64,000 nt of DNA, from contig NC_018581.1 of NCBI RefSeq assembly GCF_000143885.2, positions 310,001-374,000 on the forward strand, given 5' to 3'. Source of the DNA: Gordonia sp. KTR9. Its GTDB lineage: Bacteria > Actinomycetota > Actinomycetes > Mycobacteriales > Mycobacteriaceae. Positions 17,978 through 25,716 of this stretch are shown here, piece by piece (within the stretch, counting starts at the first letter, position 1; each line of letters begins with the position of its first letter). The position numbers and the translations under genes are program-made. The notes below the pieces were generated by a model. That model made no database searches, had not been told where the DNA came from, and saw nothing but the letters and a program-made list of their open reading frames with translations.

Positions 17978-19174
17978 ATGCCTTTCGACGTCGCCTATGT
18001 GCGTGGATTGATTCCATCGCTCGGCGACGGGTGGATCCACCTCGACCCGCAGGCCGGGATGCAGATTCCCGACTCGGTCGCGACCGCGGTGACCACCAGT
18101 TTTCGTTCTCTCTCCGCTGCCCCGGGTGGTGTCTATCCGTCGGCTCGGGCGAGTGCCGAGGTGGTCGACGGTGCACGTCGGGCGATCGCCGACCTCGTCG
18201 GCGGTGACGCCGCGGGAGTGGTCCTGGGGCCGTCGCGATACGCGCTGCTGTCCGGCCTCGCGGAGGCGCTGGCGCCGCACGCGTGGTTGCGGGGCGACGT
18301 CGTCGTCACACGACAGGACGACGAACCGAACATCGTGCCCTGGCTCCGCGCCGCGGATCGTTACGGTGGCCGCGTCCGCTGGGCCGAGGTCGACGTCGAG
18401 ACCGGAGGGCTCCCGGCGTGGCAGTTCGGGGATCTCGTCACGCCCGACACCGAGGTCGTCGCGGTGACCCTCGCGTCGTCGACGACGGGCGCGATCACCG
18501 ACATCAGCGAGATCGCGCCCCTGGTCCGCGAAGCGGGAGCCCTGCTGGTGGTCGACGCCACGAACGCGGCGCCCTATCTCAGCCTGGACATCCACGACCT
18601 GGGTGCCGACGTGCTGGTCGTCTCGGCCGAGCGCTGGGGTGGTCCGCGGATGGCGGCCATGGCTTTTCGTGAACCGCACCTGATCGAGCGGTTGAAGCTG
18701 ATGGCGATGGACCCGGCCGCGCGCGGACCCGCCCGGCTCGAACCCGAACCCCACCAGGGCGCGATGCTCGCGGGGCTCGTCGCATCGGTGGAACATCTCG
18801 CCGGGCTGGACGAGGCCGGGATCGGCAAGCGCCGCCGCCGCCTCGTCACCTCGATGGACGGCGTCTACGAATACCTCCAGCGTCTCACCTACTACCTGGT
18901 GACGACGCTGTCCCAGCTCAACCATGTGAATCTGGTCGGCAGCGAGGAGAATCGGATTCCGCTGGCGAGCTTCACCGTCGAGTCGGTGGGTGCCGACAAA
19001 GTGGTCCGACGCCTGGCCGACAACGGTGTCTGCGCCCTCGCCGACCTCCCCAACCGCGCGCTGGTACGCATGGGCGCGCCCGACTTCGGCGGTGCCGTGA
19101 CGGTGGGCCTCGCCCCGTATTCGACGCCGTATGAGGTGGATCACCTGGTGCGCACGCTGGGATCACTGGCCTGA
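17978..19174 (+). CDS. Class V aminotransferase/cysteine desulfurase-fold protein (Rv3778c-like), PLP lysine apparently missing
   Basis: A 398-residue fold-type I protein with the NifS/CsdA-like layout: GWIHLDPQAGMQIP, YPSARASAEVVDGARRAIADLVGG, VAVTLASSTTGAITDI and LLVVDATNAAPYLSLDIHDLGADVLVVSAERWGGPRMAAMAF. In active relatives the last segment is SxHKxxGP, where Lys holds PLP; here it reads SAERWGGP, with Arg at the Lys position. The PLP phosphate and Asp regions are otherwise kept. The ATG at 17978 is preceded by a TATCCT -10-like box and could be leaderless; a GTG at 17972 is in frame. Divergent from bpa, as in mycobacteria. Confidence 0.82.
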   Translation: MPFDVAYVRGLIPSLGDGWIHLDPQAGMQIPDSVATAVTTSFRSLSAAPGGVYPSARASAEVVDGARRAIADLVGGDAAGVVLGPSRYALLSGLAEALAPHAWLRGDVVVTRQDDEPNIVPWLRAADRYGGRVRWAEVDVETGGLPAWQFGDLVTPDTEVVAVTLASSTTGAITDISEIAPLVREAGALLVVDATNAAPYLSLDIHDLGADVLVVSAERWGGPRMAAMAFREPHLIERLKLMAMDPAARGPARLEPEPHQGAMLAGLVASVEHLAGLDEAGIGKRRRRLVTSMDGVYEYLQRLTYYLVTTLSQLNHVNLVGSEENRIPLASFTVESVGADKVVRRLADNGVCALADLPNRALVRMGAPDFGGAVTVGLAPYSTPYEVDHLVRTLGSLA

Positions 19175-19211
19175 GAGTTCACCGCCACCGTGGCGATATT
19201 CACTATGGTGT

Positions 19212-19240
19212 TGTTTGAGTTAACGACAATGTATGTTGTC
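19212..19240. promoter_or_regulatory. Candidate MarR operator
   Basis: Just before the MarR GTG lie an inverted repeat GACAATGTATGTTGTC (19225-19240, arms GACAA/TTGTC) and an overlapping one TTGT..ACAA from 19212. The region is AT-rich compared with the surroundings. Autoregulation by the adjacent MarR protein is the usual arrangement, but the site is inferred from symmetry and position only. Confidence 0.45.
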
Positions 19241-19245
19241 ATGCT

Positions 19246-19743
19246 GTGTCGGCAAAAACGATTGATGGTCCAGAAAAGGGCCCGCCCCGGTCACTCACCA
19301 CTGCGGAGGCCGAGACCTGGATGAATCTCGTCAACGGCGGTTGGGCCCTGTTCGCCCGCGTCAACGACGAGTTCGCGAAACGGGGACTCTCGGTATCCGA
19401 CCTACGCGTCCTCGAGGCCGTATGGACCAACCGGCAGTTGGGCGTCAGCGAGGTCGCCGACGCCGTGCACATGCGCATCAGCACGGTGTCCCGCATGATC
19501 GGCCGCCTCAGCGACGACGGACACATCGACCGTTTCGAGTCGAAGGCCGACGGTCGGCATCGACTGGTACGGCTGACCGATCAGGGCCGGCGCGCACTCG
19601 CCGACCACGTGAGCGTCCGCGACCAGGTGATCCGGCGCTTCGTCGTCGACGCGCTGACACCGGAGGAGTTCACGGCGCTCGGTGTCGCGTTCCGCAAGAT
19701 CGGGGAGGCCGTCCGCGTCGCGGAACCACCCGCATCGGACTGA
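19246..19743 (+). CDS. MarR-family transcriptional regulator
   Basis: A 165-residue winged-helix regulator: dimerisation helix WMNLVNGGWALFARVNDEFAKRG, recognition region GVSEVADAVHMRISTVSRMIGRLSDDGHIDR and wing DGRHRLVRLTDQGRRAL. The GTG at 19246 is chosen because an AT-rich palindromic region lies directly upstream. It is convergent with the quinone oxidoreductase (11 bases between stops). The natural target may be itself or a neighbour; no ligand-binding residue can be assigned. Confidence 0.88.
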   Translation: MSAKTIDGPEKGPPRSLTTAEAETWMNLVNGGWALFARVNDEFAKRGLSVSDLRVLEAVWTNRQLGVSEVADAVHMRISTVSRMIGRLSDDGHIDRFESKADGRHRLVRLTDQGRRALADHVSVRDQVIRRFVVDALTPEEFTALGVAFRKIGEAVRVAEPPASD

Positions 19744-19754
19744 GCCGCACCCGA

Positions 19755-20726
19755 TCAGTCCCCGACGCTGAGCAGAACCTTTCCGATCACGTCACCGCTG
19801 TTGAGATGGTCGTGCGCGGCGGCGGCGTCGGCGAATGGGAACACGCGGTCGACGACGGGGACGACGGTCCCGGCTTCGATCAGCGGCCAGGTCCGGGTCA
19901 GCGTCGACGCCACGACCTCGGCCTTGCCGCCGGGGCCGTGCACGGGCCGGGCGCGCAGCGTCGTGCCCATCACGGACAGGCGCTTGGCCAGCAGATACCC
20001 GAGGTTGATCTCGGTCGTCGTGCCGCCCTGCATGCCGATGATCACGAGGCGCCCGTCGGTGCGGAGCGCCTTCAGATTCGACTTCAAGTACTTGGCGCCG
20101 ATTATGTCGAGGATGACGTCGGCTCCTCCGGCGTCTTTGAGAACCTCGGCGAAGTCCTGGCTCGAGTAATCGATGAGGATGTCGGCGCCGAACTCGCGGC
20201 AGCGCTCGAGCTTGTCCTGGGTGCGGGCGGTCACCGCGACCCGTGCGCCCATCGCATGGGCGATCTGGGTGGCGTGGGTGCCGATGCCGCTGGAGCCGCC
20301 ATGGATGAGCAGGAGTTCGCCGGTGGTCAGGTGGGCGGTGTCGAAGAGGTTCGACGACACGGTGCAGGCCACCTCCGGCAGTGCCGCGGCCGACACCAGG
20401 TCGACGCCCTTGGGCACCGCCAGCAGCTGCTCGGCCGGAACCGCCACCTTCTCCGCGTAACCGCCGCCCGCGAGCAGCGCACACACCTCGTCGCCCTCCG
20501 ACCAGCCGCTGACCCCGTCGCCGAGCGCCGAGATCCGTCCCGAGACCTCCAGGCCGAGGGTGTCCGACGCCCCGGGCGGTGGGGGATAGTTGCCCGCTCG
20601 CTGCAGGATGTCGGCGCGGTTCACGCCGGCCGCGACCACATCGATCACGACCTCGCCGCTCGCGGGAGTCGGGTCGGGCACATCGGAGAGGGACAGGTTC
20701 TCGGATTCGACGACGATGGCTTTCAC
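19755..20726 (-). CDS. NADPH:quinone oxidoreductase-like protein (zinc-free MDR family)
   Basis: A 323-residue medium-chain dehydrogenase/reductase resembling Rv3777 and PIG3-type quinone reductases. It has GVNRADILQRAGNYPPPPGASDTLGLEVSG in the catalytic domain and a Rossmann motif (LLLIHGGSSGIGTHATQIAHAMGARV, about 142-167). The catalytic zinc ligands of alcohol dehydrogenases are absent, as expected for quinone reductases. The GTG at 20726 gives the family start (KAIVVES); a GTG eight codons upstream is possible. Confidence 0.88.
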   Translation of the reverse strand: MKAIVVESENLSLSDVPDPTPASGEVVIDVVAAGVNRADILQRAGNYPPPPGASDTLGLEVSGRISALGDGVSGWSEGDEVCALLAGGGYAEKVAVPAEQLLAVPKGVDLVSAAALPEVACTVSSNLFDTAHLTTGELLLIHGGSSGIGTHATQIAHAMGARVAVTARTQDKLERCREFGADILIDYSSQDFAEVLKDAGGADVILDIIGAKYLKSNLKALRTDGRLVIIGMQGGTTTEINLGYLLAKRLSVMGTTLRARPVHGPGGKAEVVASTLTRTWPLIEAGTVVPVVDRVFPFADAAAAHDHLNSGDVIGKVLLSVGD

Positions 20727-20804
20727 CTCTTCGATGGTGTCACAGCGCACGCGAGTGCCAGGTGAGGTCCGGTTCGACGCCCGGTGTGTAACCTTGCTCG
20801 TCAG

Positions 20805-20892
20805 GGAAGCGTGGCAGAGCGGCCGAATGCACTCGCCTTGAAAGCGAGCGTGGGTAAAACCACCGGGGGTTCAAATCCCTCCGCTTCCGCCA
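20805..20892 (+). tRNA. tRNA-Ser (anticodon TGA)
   Basis: A complete class II cloverleaf: acceptor GGAAGCG pairs with CGCTTCC, D-arm GCAGAGCGGCCGAATGC, anticodon loop CTTGAAA with anticodon TGA, a long variable arm, and a T-arm with GGTTCAAATCC. Discriminator G is followed by an encoded CCA at 20890-20892. A rho-independent terminator follows within five bases. Confidence 0.97.
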
Positions 20893-20896
20893 GAGA

Positions 20897-20928
20897 CCCC
20901 CACCTGTCACGCCGGGTGGGGGCTTTTT
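20897..20928 (+). terminator. Rho-independent terminator after tRNA-Ser
   Basis: An eight-base-pair stem CCCCCACC/GGTGGGGG with a ten-base loop is followed by C and five T residues. It ends the tRNA transcript and lies just before the exonuclease III gene. Confidence 0.85.
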
Positions 20929-20961
20929 CGTGAACCGCCGAGACCACGGAAGGCAGGAGAC

Positions 20962-21834
20962 ATGGGCACCGGTGGTTTCACCGTTGCGTCGTTCAACGTC
21001 AACGGGATCCGGGCCGCGCGTCGTCGGGGCTTCGACGCCTGGCTTGCCGGACGGCAGCCCGACGTGGTCGGACTGCAGGAACTCCGGTGTGGCATCGACG
21101 ACGTCGGCGACTTCGACGGCTATCACGCCTCGATCGACGTCGGAACCATCGCGGGACGAAACGGCGTCGCAGTGCTCACCCGACGCGAGCCGGCCGCGGT
21201 GCGCACCTGGCCGACCCATCCGCCGAAGGCCCGCGGACTGCCCGCCTTCGCTCACGAAGGCCGCTACATCGAGGTCGACCTGGCCGATCGTCCGCTGACC
21301 GTCGCCAACATCTATCTGCCCAAGGGCGGGCTCCCAGCCGAGTTGCAGCGCCCCGGCTCGCTGCGTGAACCGCCCGACGGGGGCGCCAAACACGCACGCA
21401 AGCAACGGTTCCTGGCCGGGTTCACCCGTGAGCTGGCGCGCAACCGGCTCGCCGCTCGCCGCGCCGGCCGGGAGTTCCTCCTCCTCGGTGACCTCAATGT
21501 GGCGCACCTCGAGCACGACGTCACCAACTGGCGCGCGGCCCGAAAGATGGAGGGCTTCCTGCCCGAGGAACGCGCCTGGTTCGGCGAGATCACCGGTCCA
21601 CGCCGGCTGGTGGACGTCGTCCGCGCGCTGCACGGCGACCGCCCGGGGCCGCTCACCTGGTGGAGCTGGGCGGGGGAGTCGTTCGTCAAGGACGTCGGGT
21701 GGCGCATCGACCACCAACTCGCCACGCCCGCACTGGCCCGGCGGGCGCGCGTCGTGGCGGTCGACAAAGAGGCGGCGCCCGACGTCCGGCTGTCCGATCA
21801 CGCCCCGCTGGTCGTCGAGTACGCCGACCTCTGA
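20962..21834 (+). CDS. xth: Exodeoxyribonuclease III / AP endonuclease
   Basis: A 290-residue enzyme of the ExoIII/APE family, which cuts at abasic sites and degrades 3' ends of duplex DNA in base excision repair. Motifs in order: VASFNVNGIRA (Asn), VVGLQELRC (metal-binding Glu), NIYLPKGG (Tyr), LLLGDLNVAH (catalytic Asp/Asn), TWWSWAGESFVKDVGWRIDHQLATP and the C-terminal LSDHAPLVVEY with the catalytic Asp-His. Ribosome-binding site AGGAG lies directly upstream of the ATG. No unusual feature. Confidence 0.93.
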   Translation: MGTGGFTVASFNVNGIRAARRRGFDAWLAGRQPDVVGLQELRCGIDDVGDFDGYHASIDVGTIAGRNGVAVLTRREPAAVRTWPTHPPKARGLPAFAHEGRYIEVDLADRPLTVANIYLPKGGLPAELQRPGSLREPPDGGAKHARKQRFLAGFTRELARNRLAARRAGREFLLLGDLNVAHLEHDVTNWRAARKMEGFLPEERAWFGEITGPRRLVDVVRALHGDRPGPLTWWSWAGESFVKDVGWRIDHQLATPALARRARVVAVDKEAAPDVRLSDHAPLVVEYADL

Positions 21835-21858
21835 AAAGTCTCACTCCCATCTCCGTAT

Positions 21859-21883
21859 CCGCTCATGTTCTCCGCGTGAGCGG
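21859..21883. terminator. Weak hairpin between convergent xth and the beta-propeller gene
   Basis: CCGCTCA and TGAGCGG form a seven-base-pair stem with an 11-base loop 25 bases after the xth stop. There is no T tract, so it may only act as a weak or factor-assisted terminator. Confidence 0.3.
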
Positions 21884-21946
21884 GAACGGAACGGAAGAGC
21901 GGAAACGGCATGGGCCGGCCTTCCGTTTAGGTCGTTGGGGCAGCCC

Positions 21947-23785
21947 CTACCTCATCCCGAGGAGCTCGAAATGGCTGGGTAAACCACCGGATACCCCGCG
22001 CTGGCAGGCGAGCAACACCGCTCCTGGGACAACGAGTACGTTGCCGGAACTGTCCGCCCCGCAGGGTGAAGGCCACTCCATGACGCGACCGTCACGGTCG
22101 AAAGTCGCGACATGAAACGCGAGTGCAGAGAACGGACGCGACGCCGCCGTCACCATCATGCTGCCCACCCGCGCCCAGGCGTTCGCAGGAATGCCACCAC
22201 CGTCCGGATGTAGTACACCGTCAAACCCTGTGAGCCAACGAGATTCTGCAGTTCCGAGATCGACTATGTGTATACGCGCCGGGGAGTATTCCTGATCGAC
22301 TTCGACAAGTTCCCCTGCCCGCCGCCTCCCCAGATCGGCCAATCCGGCTTGTGCCCTGCCCGGAACGGTCTGGACGGAGGATTCCGTAACGTCAATCAAA
22401 AGCAACTGCGTGATCAAGGGCCCACTCGGCGGGTCCGCGATCGTCTGAACCAGGAGCCGGTCGGAGTATGTAGCAAGAACTCTGGCTTTGACCTTGCGAC
22501 CGGGAGGGGAGCCCACACGAGCGGGCAGTTCGATGACCCGCTCTTCGCCCGTACGGGCGTCGTACACCCGTAGGGGGGTGGTCGGCGCAGAGTTGGACGG
22601 AGCAGTGCAATTGTCGACGACGATGCCCGACCTTGTCGACGTGACGGAGACATAGTAGAGCGGACAACCGGGGCTGCGCTCCCACAACAGCTCGCCGGTC
22701 CCTGCGTCAAGTGCAGCGAACGAGTCTGTTCGATCGTCGAAGTCGGTTCTCACAACGACGATTCCTGGAGAATCCAACGAACGCTCCACCACCCGCCAGT
22801 GGCCGGCGCGCATCCACAAGACCTGGCCGGTCATCGCATCGATCATGACCATGTGATGTCGCGCTTCCTCGAGCTGGAGGCAGTTGGTGAGGATCTTACT
22901 GACCGGTCCGATACCGCTGGATTCGATGGTTAGAAAACTCGTCCCACAACCAGCGGGTAGCGACTCTCGCGTCACACGCCAGCGGATCGAGCCGTCGGTG
23001 CCGTCATAGCCGACGATCTCGTCGTCACGTCGCACCACGAAACCTGCCCCGCCCGGAACGACGTCGTCTGCACTCTCGACATCAGTGCGATAGGCGACCC
23101 CGGTTCCAAGTGTTGTCGGGGCATCCGGGACCGGAACCGGTGCTGCAGCGAGGCTGGACGGGGGTGCGTATAACCCCGCGATCACAGCGCCGACGACAGC
23201 TAGCGCGATCACAGCGACGCCACCGCCGGCCGCGCCGCTCTTAGCCCGATGGTTCCTGCGCACGAAAGGCTTCGAGCCCAGTGCGCTGACGGCAAGAAGC
23301 GCCATCGCCATCGCGACAGAGCCGACGAACGTCAGCATCACAGCTGGCTGGGCTGACGATCCGGTTAGGAGCGAATCGACCGTCGACCTCACGGGGAGCG
23401 AGTACACAAAGAGCAGGCCGAGCACTGCCAGGACAGCCAAAGTACCGACAATCCCGCCATCGGTTCCGCGGCCCTGCCACGTACGGAGCCCAATGCCCAC
23501 GACAACCGCGCAGAGAACGGTGAGTGCCGCCGCGATGCTCCCGATGAACACGGTCGCGTCGGTGATGTCGGCGTCGATCACGTCGTAAGAGGCAAGCAGC
23601 AGGAGTCCGTAGATAGCGAGTCCGACGGAGCCGAAGGCGAGGCCGACCAGGGCGCCGATCAGCGCAGATCGCCACGGGCCGGCCCGTGGGATGGCGCGGT
23701 CAGCCGATTCGTGTCCGTCGGCCGTGGCGTTCGAATCAGCCCCGATTGTGTTGTCCACGCCCACATGACCCCCGTCTGACAGCAC
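21947..23785 (-). CDS. Membrane-anchored PQQ-like beta-propeller protein, function unknown
   Basis: About 612 residues. The N-terminal third has five or six hydrophobic segments (near 40-65, 80-100, 113-131, 148-167 and 188-208), then an exported domain with PQQ/WD-like blades: DDEIVGYDGTDGSIRWRV, MVMIDAMTGQVLWMR, FAALDAGTGELLWER and LRVYDARTGEERV. Pairs of Cys in the exported part (about 285, 303, 376, 394 and near the C-terminus) could form disulfides. Codon use and base composition look less GC-extreme than the neighbours, hinting at acquisition. The start is uncertain: GTG at 23785, 23764 or 23758. No adjacent partner. Confidence 0.7.
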   Translation of the reverse strand: MLSDGGHVGVDNTIGADSNATADGHESADRAIPRAGPWRSALIGALVGLAFGSVGLAIYGLLLLASYDVIDADITDATVFIGSIAAALTVLCAVVVGIGLRTWQGRGTDGGIVGTLAVLAVLGLLFVYSLPVRSTVDSLLTGSSAQPAVMLTFVGSVAMAMALLAVSALGSKPFVRRNHRAKSGAAGGGVAVIALAVVGAVIAGLYAPPSSLAAAPVPVPDAPTTLGTGVAYRTDVESADDVVPGGAGFVVRRDDEIVGYDGTDGSIRWRVTRESLPAGCGTSFLTIESSGIGPVSKILTNCLQLEEARHHMVMIDAMTGQVLWMRAGHWRVVERSLDSPGIVVVRTDFDDRTDSFAALDAGTGELLWERSPGCPLYYVSVTSTRSGIVVDNCTAPSNSAPTTPLRVYDARTGEERVIELPARVGSPPGRKVKARVLATYSDRLLVQTIADPPSGPLITQLLLIDVTESSVQTVPGRAQAGLADLGRRRAGELVEVDQEYSPARIHIVDLGTAESRWLTGFDGVLHPDGGGIPANAWARVGSMMVTAASRPFSALAFHVATFDRDGRVMEWPSPCGADSSGNVLVVPGAVLLACQRGVSGGLPSHFELLGMR

Positions 23786-23950
23786 CGCGCGACATCGTCG
23801 CGAAACACTATCCGACCGAGAGTCGTGCGGGTCGTCTCCATCCCCAAGTCGCCATCAGGTGGCCGCGACCGACACAGAGGCGATACCTCGTCATGAGTCG
23901 CGCTGTTCACACCTAGCGCTTTTCGAGCGGAAGTTGACGCGGCTGCCGAT

Positions 23951-24766
23951 TCACGCGACCGTCAGCACCGCTCGCAGGTACTCCCACTCCATCCGTCCGT
24001 CGGTGAGATAGCGGTCGGCGTGGGTGGCGATCGCGGCGTCGAGTTCGCCGGCGCGCGCGGGATCGTCGCCGATGTTGCGGTACGCCATGATGGTCGGTCC
24101 GTAGTGGGCCTTGAAGAACTCGCGGAACGCCGCGCCGTCGTCGAACTCGCTGATCTCGACGGTCTCGGTGACGAACTCGTGTCCGGTGACACCGGAACCG
24201 AACAGCGATCGCACGTGGTCGGCGTCGCCCCAGAGCGGCCCCGGCTGCGCACCGGGCGGTGGTGGCGGGGCGTAGGGCTTCATGACCGCGAACAACTCAC
24301 CGATGAATCCCGTTGGCGTCCAATTGATCAGGCCGATCCGTCCGCCGGGGCGCACGACGCGGACGAGCTCGTCGGCACACCTCTGGTGATTCGGCGCGAA
24401 CATGACGCCCACACAGGACGTCGCGATGTCGAAGTCGTTGTCGTCGAACGGGAGATCTTCGGCGTCGGCGGTACGCCACGTGATCGGCAGGTCGCGGTGT
24501 CGTGCTTCGCCCACGGCCAGGAGTTCGGGTGTGAGGTCGCTGGCGACCACGTGCCCGCCGGCTTCGGCCGCAGGTACGGCCACATTTCCCGCGCCCGCGG
24601 CGACGTCGAGGACCTTGTCCCCGGCAGTGATGTGCAGAGCGTCGACGAGGCGTCGCCCCAGCGGGGCGATCAGGTCGGCGACGGCCGGATAGTCGCCGGA
24701 GGCCCACAGTTTGCGGTGGCGGGCCTTGATCTCGGCATCGAACGGGGCGGGTTGCGTCGTGGTCAT
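23951..24766 (-). CDS. Class I SAM-dependent methyltransferase
   Basis: A 271-residue methyltransferase with motif I VLDVAAGAGNVAVPAAEAGG (about 53-72), acidic motif II VVASDLTPELL, motif III TADAEDLPFDDNDFDIATSCVGVMFAPN and post-motif region ELVRVVRPGGRIGLINWTPTGFIGEL, as in UbiE/Mycobacterium class I enzymes. The substrate is unknown. The ATG at 24766 gives the family start; the frame runs 16 codons upstream. It is divergent from an HxlR regulator, the usual layout for a controlled pair. Confidence 0.87.
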   Translation of the reverse strand: MTTTQPAPFDAEIKARHRKLWASGDYPAVADLIAPLGRRLVDALHITAGDKVLDVAAGAGNVAVPAAEAGGHVVASDLTPELLAVGEARHRDLPITWRTADAEDLPFDDNDFDIATSCVGVMFAPNHQRCADELVRVVRPGGRIGLINWTPTGFIGELFAVMKPYAPPPPPGAQPGPLWGDADHVRSLFGSGVTGHEFVTETVEISEFDDGAAFREFFKAHYGPTIMAYRNIGDDPARAGELDAAIATHADRYLTDGRMEWEYLRAVLTVA

Positions 24767-24856
24767 GATGAGAGTCCCTCGAGTCGTCGGGTGGATGTCC
24801 GCGATCGGACACAACGAGCATCCGACGAAGTCCGGTTCACCCTCCAGACCAAGATC

Positions 24857-24915
24857 TGTACCGGCGGCAGTTCACTTTCTGTACTGGTCATCGGCCGACG
24901 ACGGGTGTGTACTGG
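24857..24915. promoter_or_regulatory. Three direct repeats TGTACYGG in the methyltransferase/hxlR divergent region
   Basis: TGTACCGG at 24857-24864, TGTACTGG at 24880-24887 and TGTACTGG at 24908-24915, spaced 23 and 28 bases. They lie in the divergent promoter region. They may be operator half-sites for the adjacent HxlR protein, an inference from position. Confidence 0.4.
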
Positions 24916-24928
24916 ATCGAGGAGGTTT

Positions 24929-25014
24929 CGACGCGGCGCCTCGCTTCGCTCGGGGCCGGCTCAACCAGCATGAGACGGCGCCTCGCTTCGCTCGGGGCCG
25001 GCTCGACCAGCAGT
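24929..25014 (-). repeat. Two copies of the TGGTTGAGC interspersed element in the hxlR leader
   Basis: On the minus strand two copies read CTGGTTGAGCCGGCCCCGAG then CGAAGCGAGGCGCCG; they are about 41 bases apart (near 25014-24976 and 24973-24929). They match the cluster at 17218-17335. The array lies between the divergent promoters and the HxlR start, so it would be in the hxlR 5' leader. Confidence 0.7.
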
Positions 25015-25026
25015 GGGGAGGCTGCG

Positions 25027-25701
25027 ATGACATCGTATGGACAGTTCTGCCCGGTGGCCAAGGCGATGGAGTTGCTCGACGAGCGGTGGACGATCCTCAT
25101 CGTCCGCGAACTCCTCTTGGGCAGTAGACATTTCAACGAGTTGCGGCGCGGTGTGCCGAAGATGTCACCGGCGCTGCTCACCAAGAGGTTGCGCACGCTG
25201 GAACGCGCCGGGGTGATCAGCCGCAGTGAAGTCGGCGGTCGTTCGGTGTACACACTGACGTCGATGGGGGAGGAGCTCACGACCGTCGTGGAGGCGTTGA
25301 GCGTGTGGGGTGTCCGCTGGATCGGTGAACTCGGCGATGCCGACCTCGACCCGCACCTACTCATGTGGGACATGCATCGCACCGTCCCGATCGATCGGTG
25401 GCCGCGCCGACGGACCATGGTGCAGTTCGTCTTTCGTGATGTCATCGGCAAGGCGGGTACCTGGTGGCTGGTCGTCGCCGGTGGTGAGGCGCAGGTGTGC
25501 GACTTCGACCCCGGTTATGAACTCGATGCCACCGTGGCGACCGATCTGCGCACTCTCACCGAGATCTGGCGCGGTGACATCGACTGGCGGCTCGCGCTTG
25601 CCGCCGACCGGGTCGAGATCCACGGCCCGGCGGATGTGGCCCGCGACGTGCCGTCGTGGATCGGGCAGAGCATCTCGTCTGCGGTTCCGCGTCCGGCGTG
25701 A
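25027..25701 (+). CDS. HxlR-family winged-helix regulator with C-terminal SCP2-like domain
   Basis: A 224-residue protein. Residues 1-100 are the HxlR winged helix (CPVAKAMELLDERWTILIVRELLLGSRHFNELRRG, MSPALLTKRLRTLERAGVI, YTLTSMGEEL). The remaining half (MVQFVFRDVIGKAGTWWLVVAGGEAQVC, then DATVATDLRTLTEIWRGDIDWRLAL) resembles a sterol-carrier (SCP2) type ligand-binding domain, a combination common in actinobacterial regulators. GGGGAGG lies seven bases before the ATG at 25027. Divergent from the methyltransferase; likely its regulator. Confidence 0.85.
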   Translation: MTSYGQFCPVAKAMELLDERWTILIVRELLLGSRHFNELRRGVPKMSPALLTKRLRTLERAGVISRSEVGGRSVYTLTSMGEELTTVVEALSVWGVRWIGELGDADLDPHLLMWDMHRTVPIDRWPRRRTMVQFVFRDVIGKAGTWWLVVAGGEAQVCDFDPGYELDATVATDLRTLTEIWRGDIDWRLALAADRVEIHGPADVARDVPSWIGQSISSAVPRPA

Positions 25702-25716
25702 GAGCGCTGATCCGGC

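Noticed and set aside
17918..19144. N-terminal extension of bpa to about 596 residues
   Set aside because: The extension is antisense to the PLP-fold gene; Bpa homologues start where the ATG at 17917 lies.
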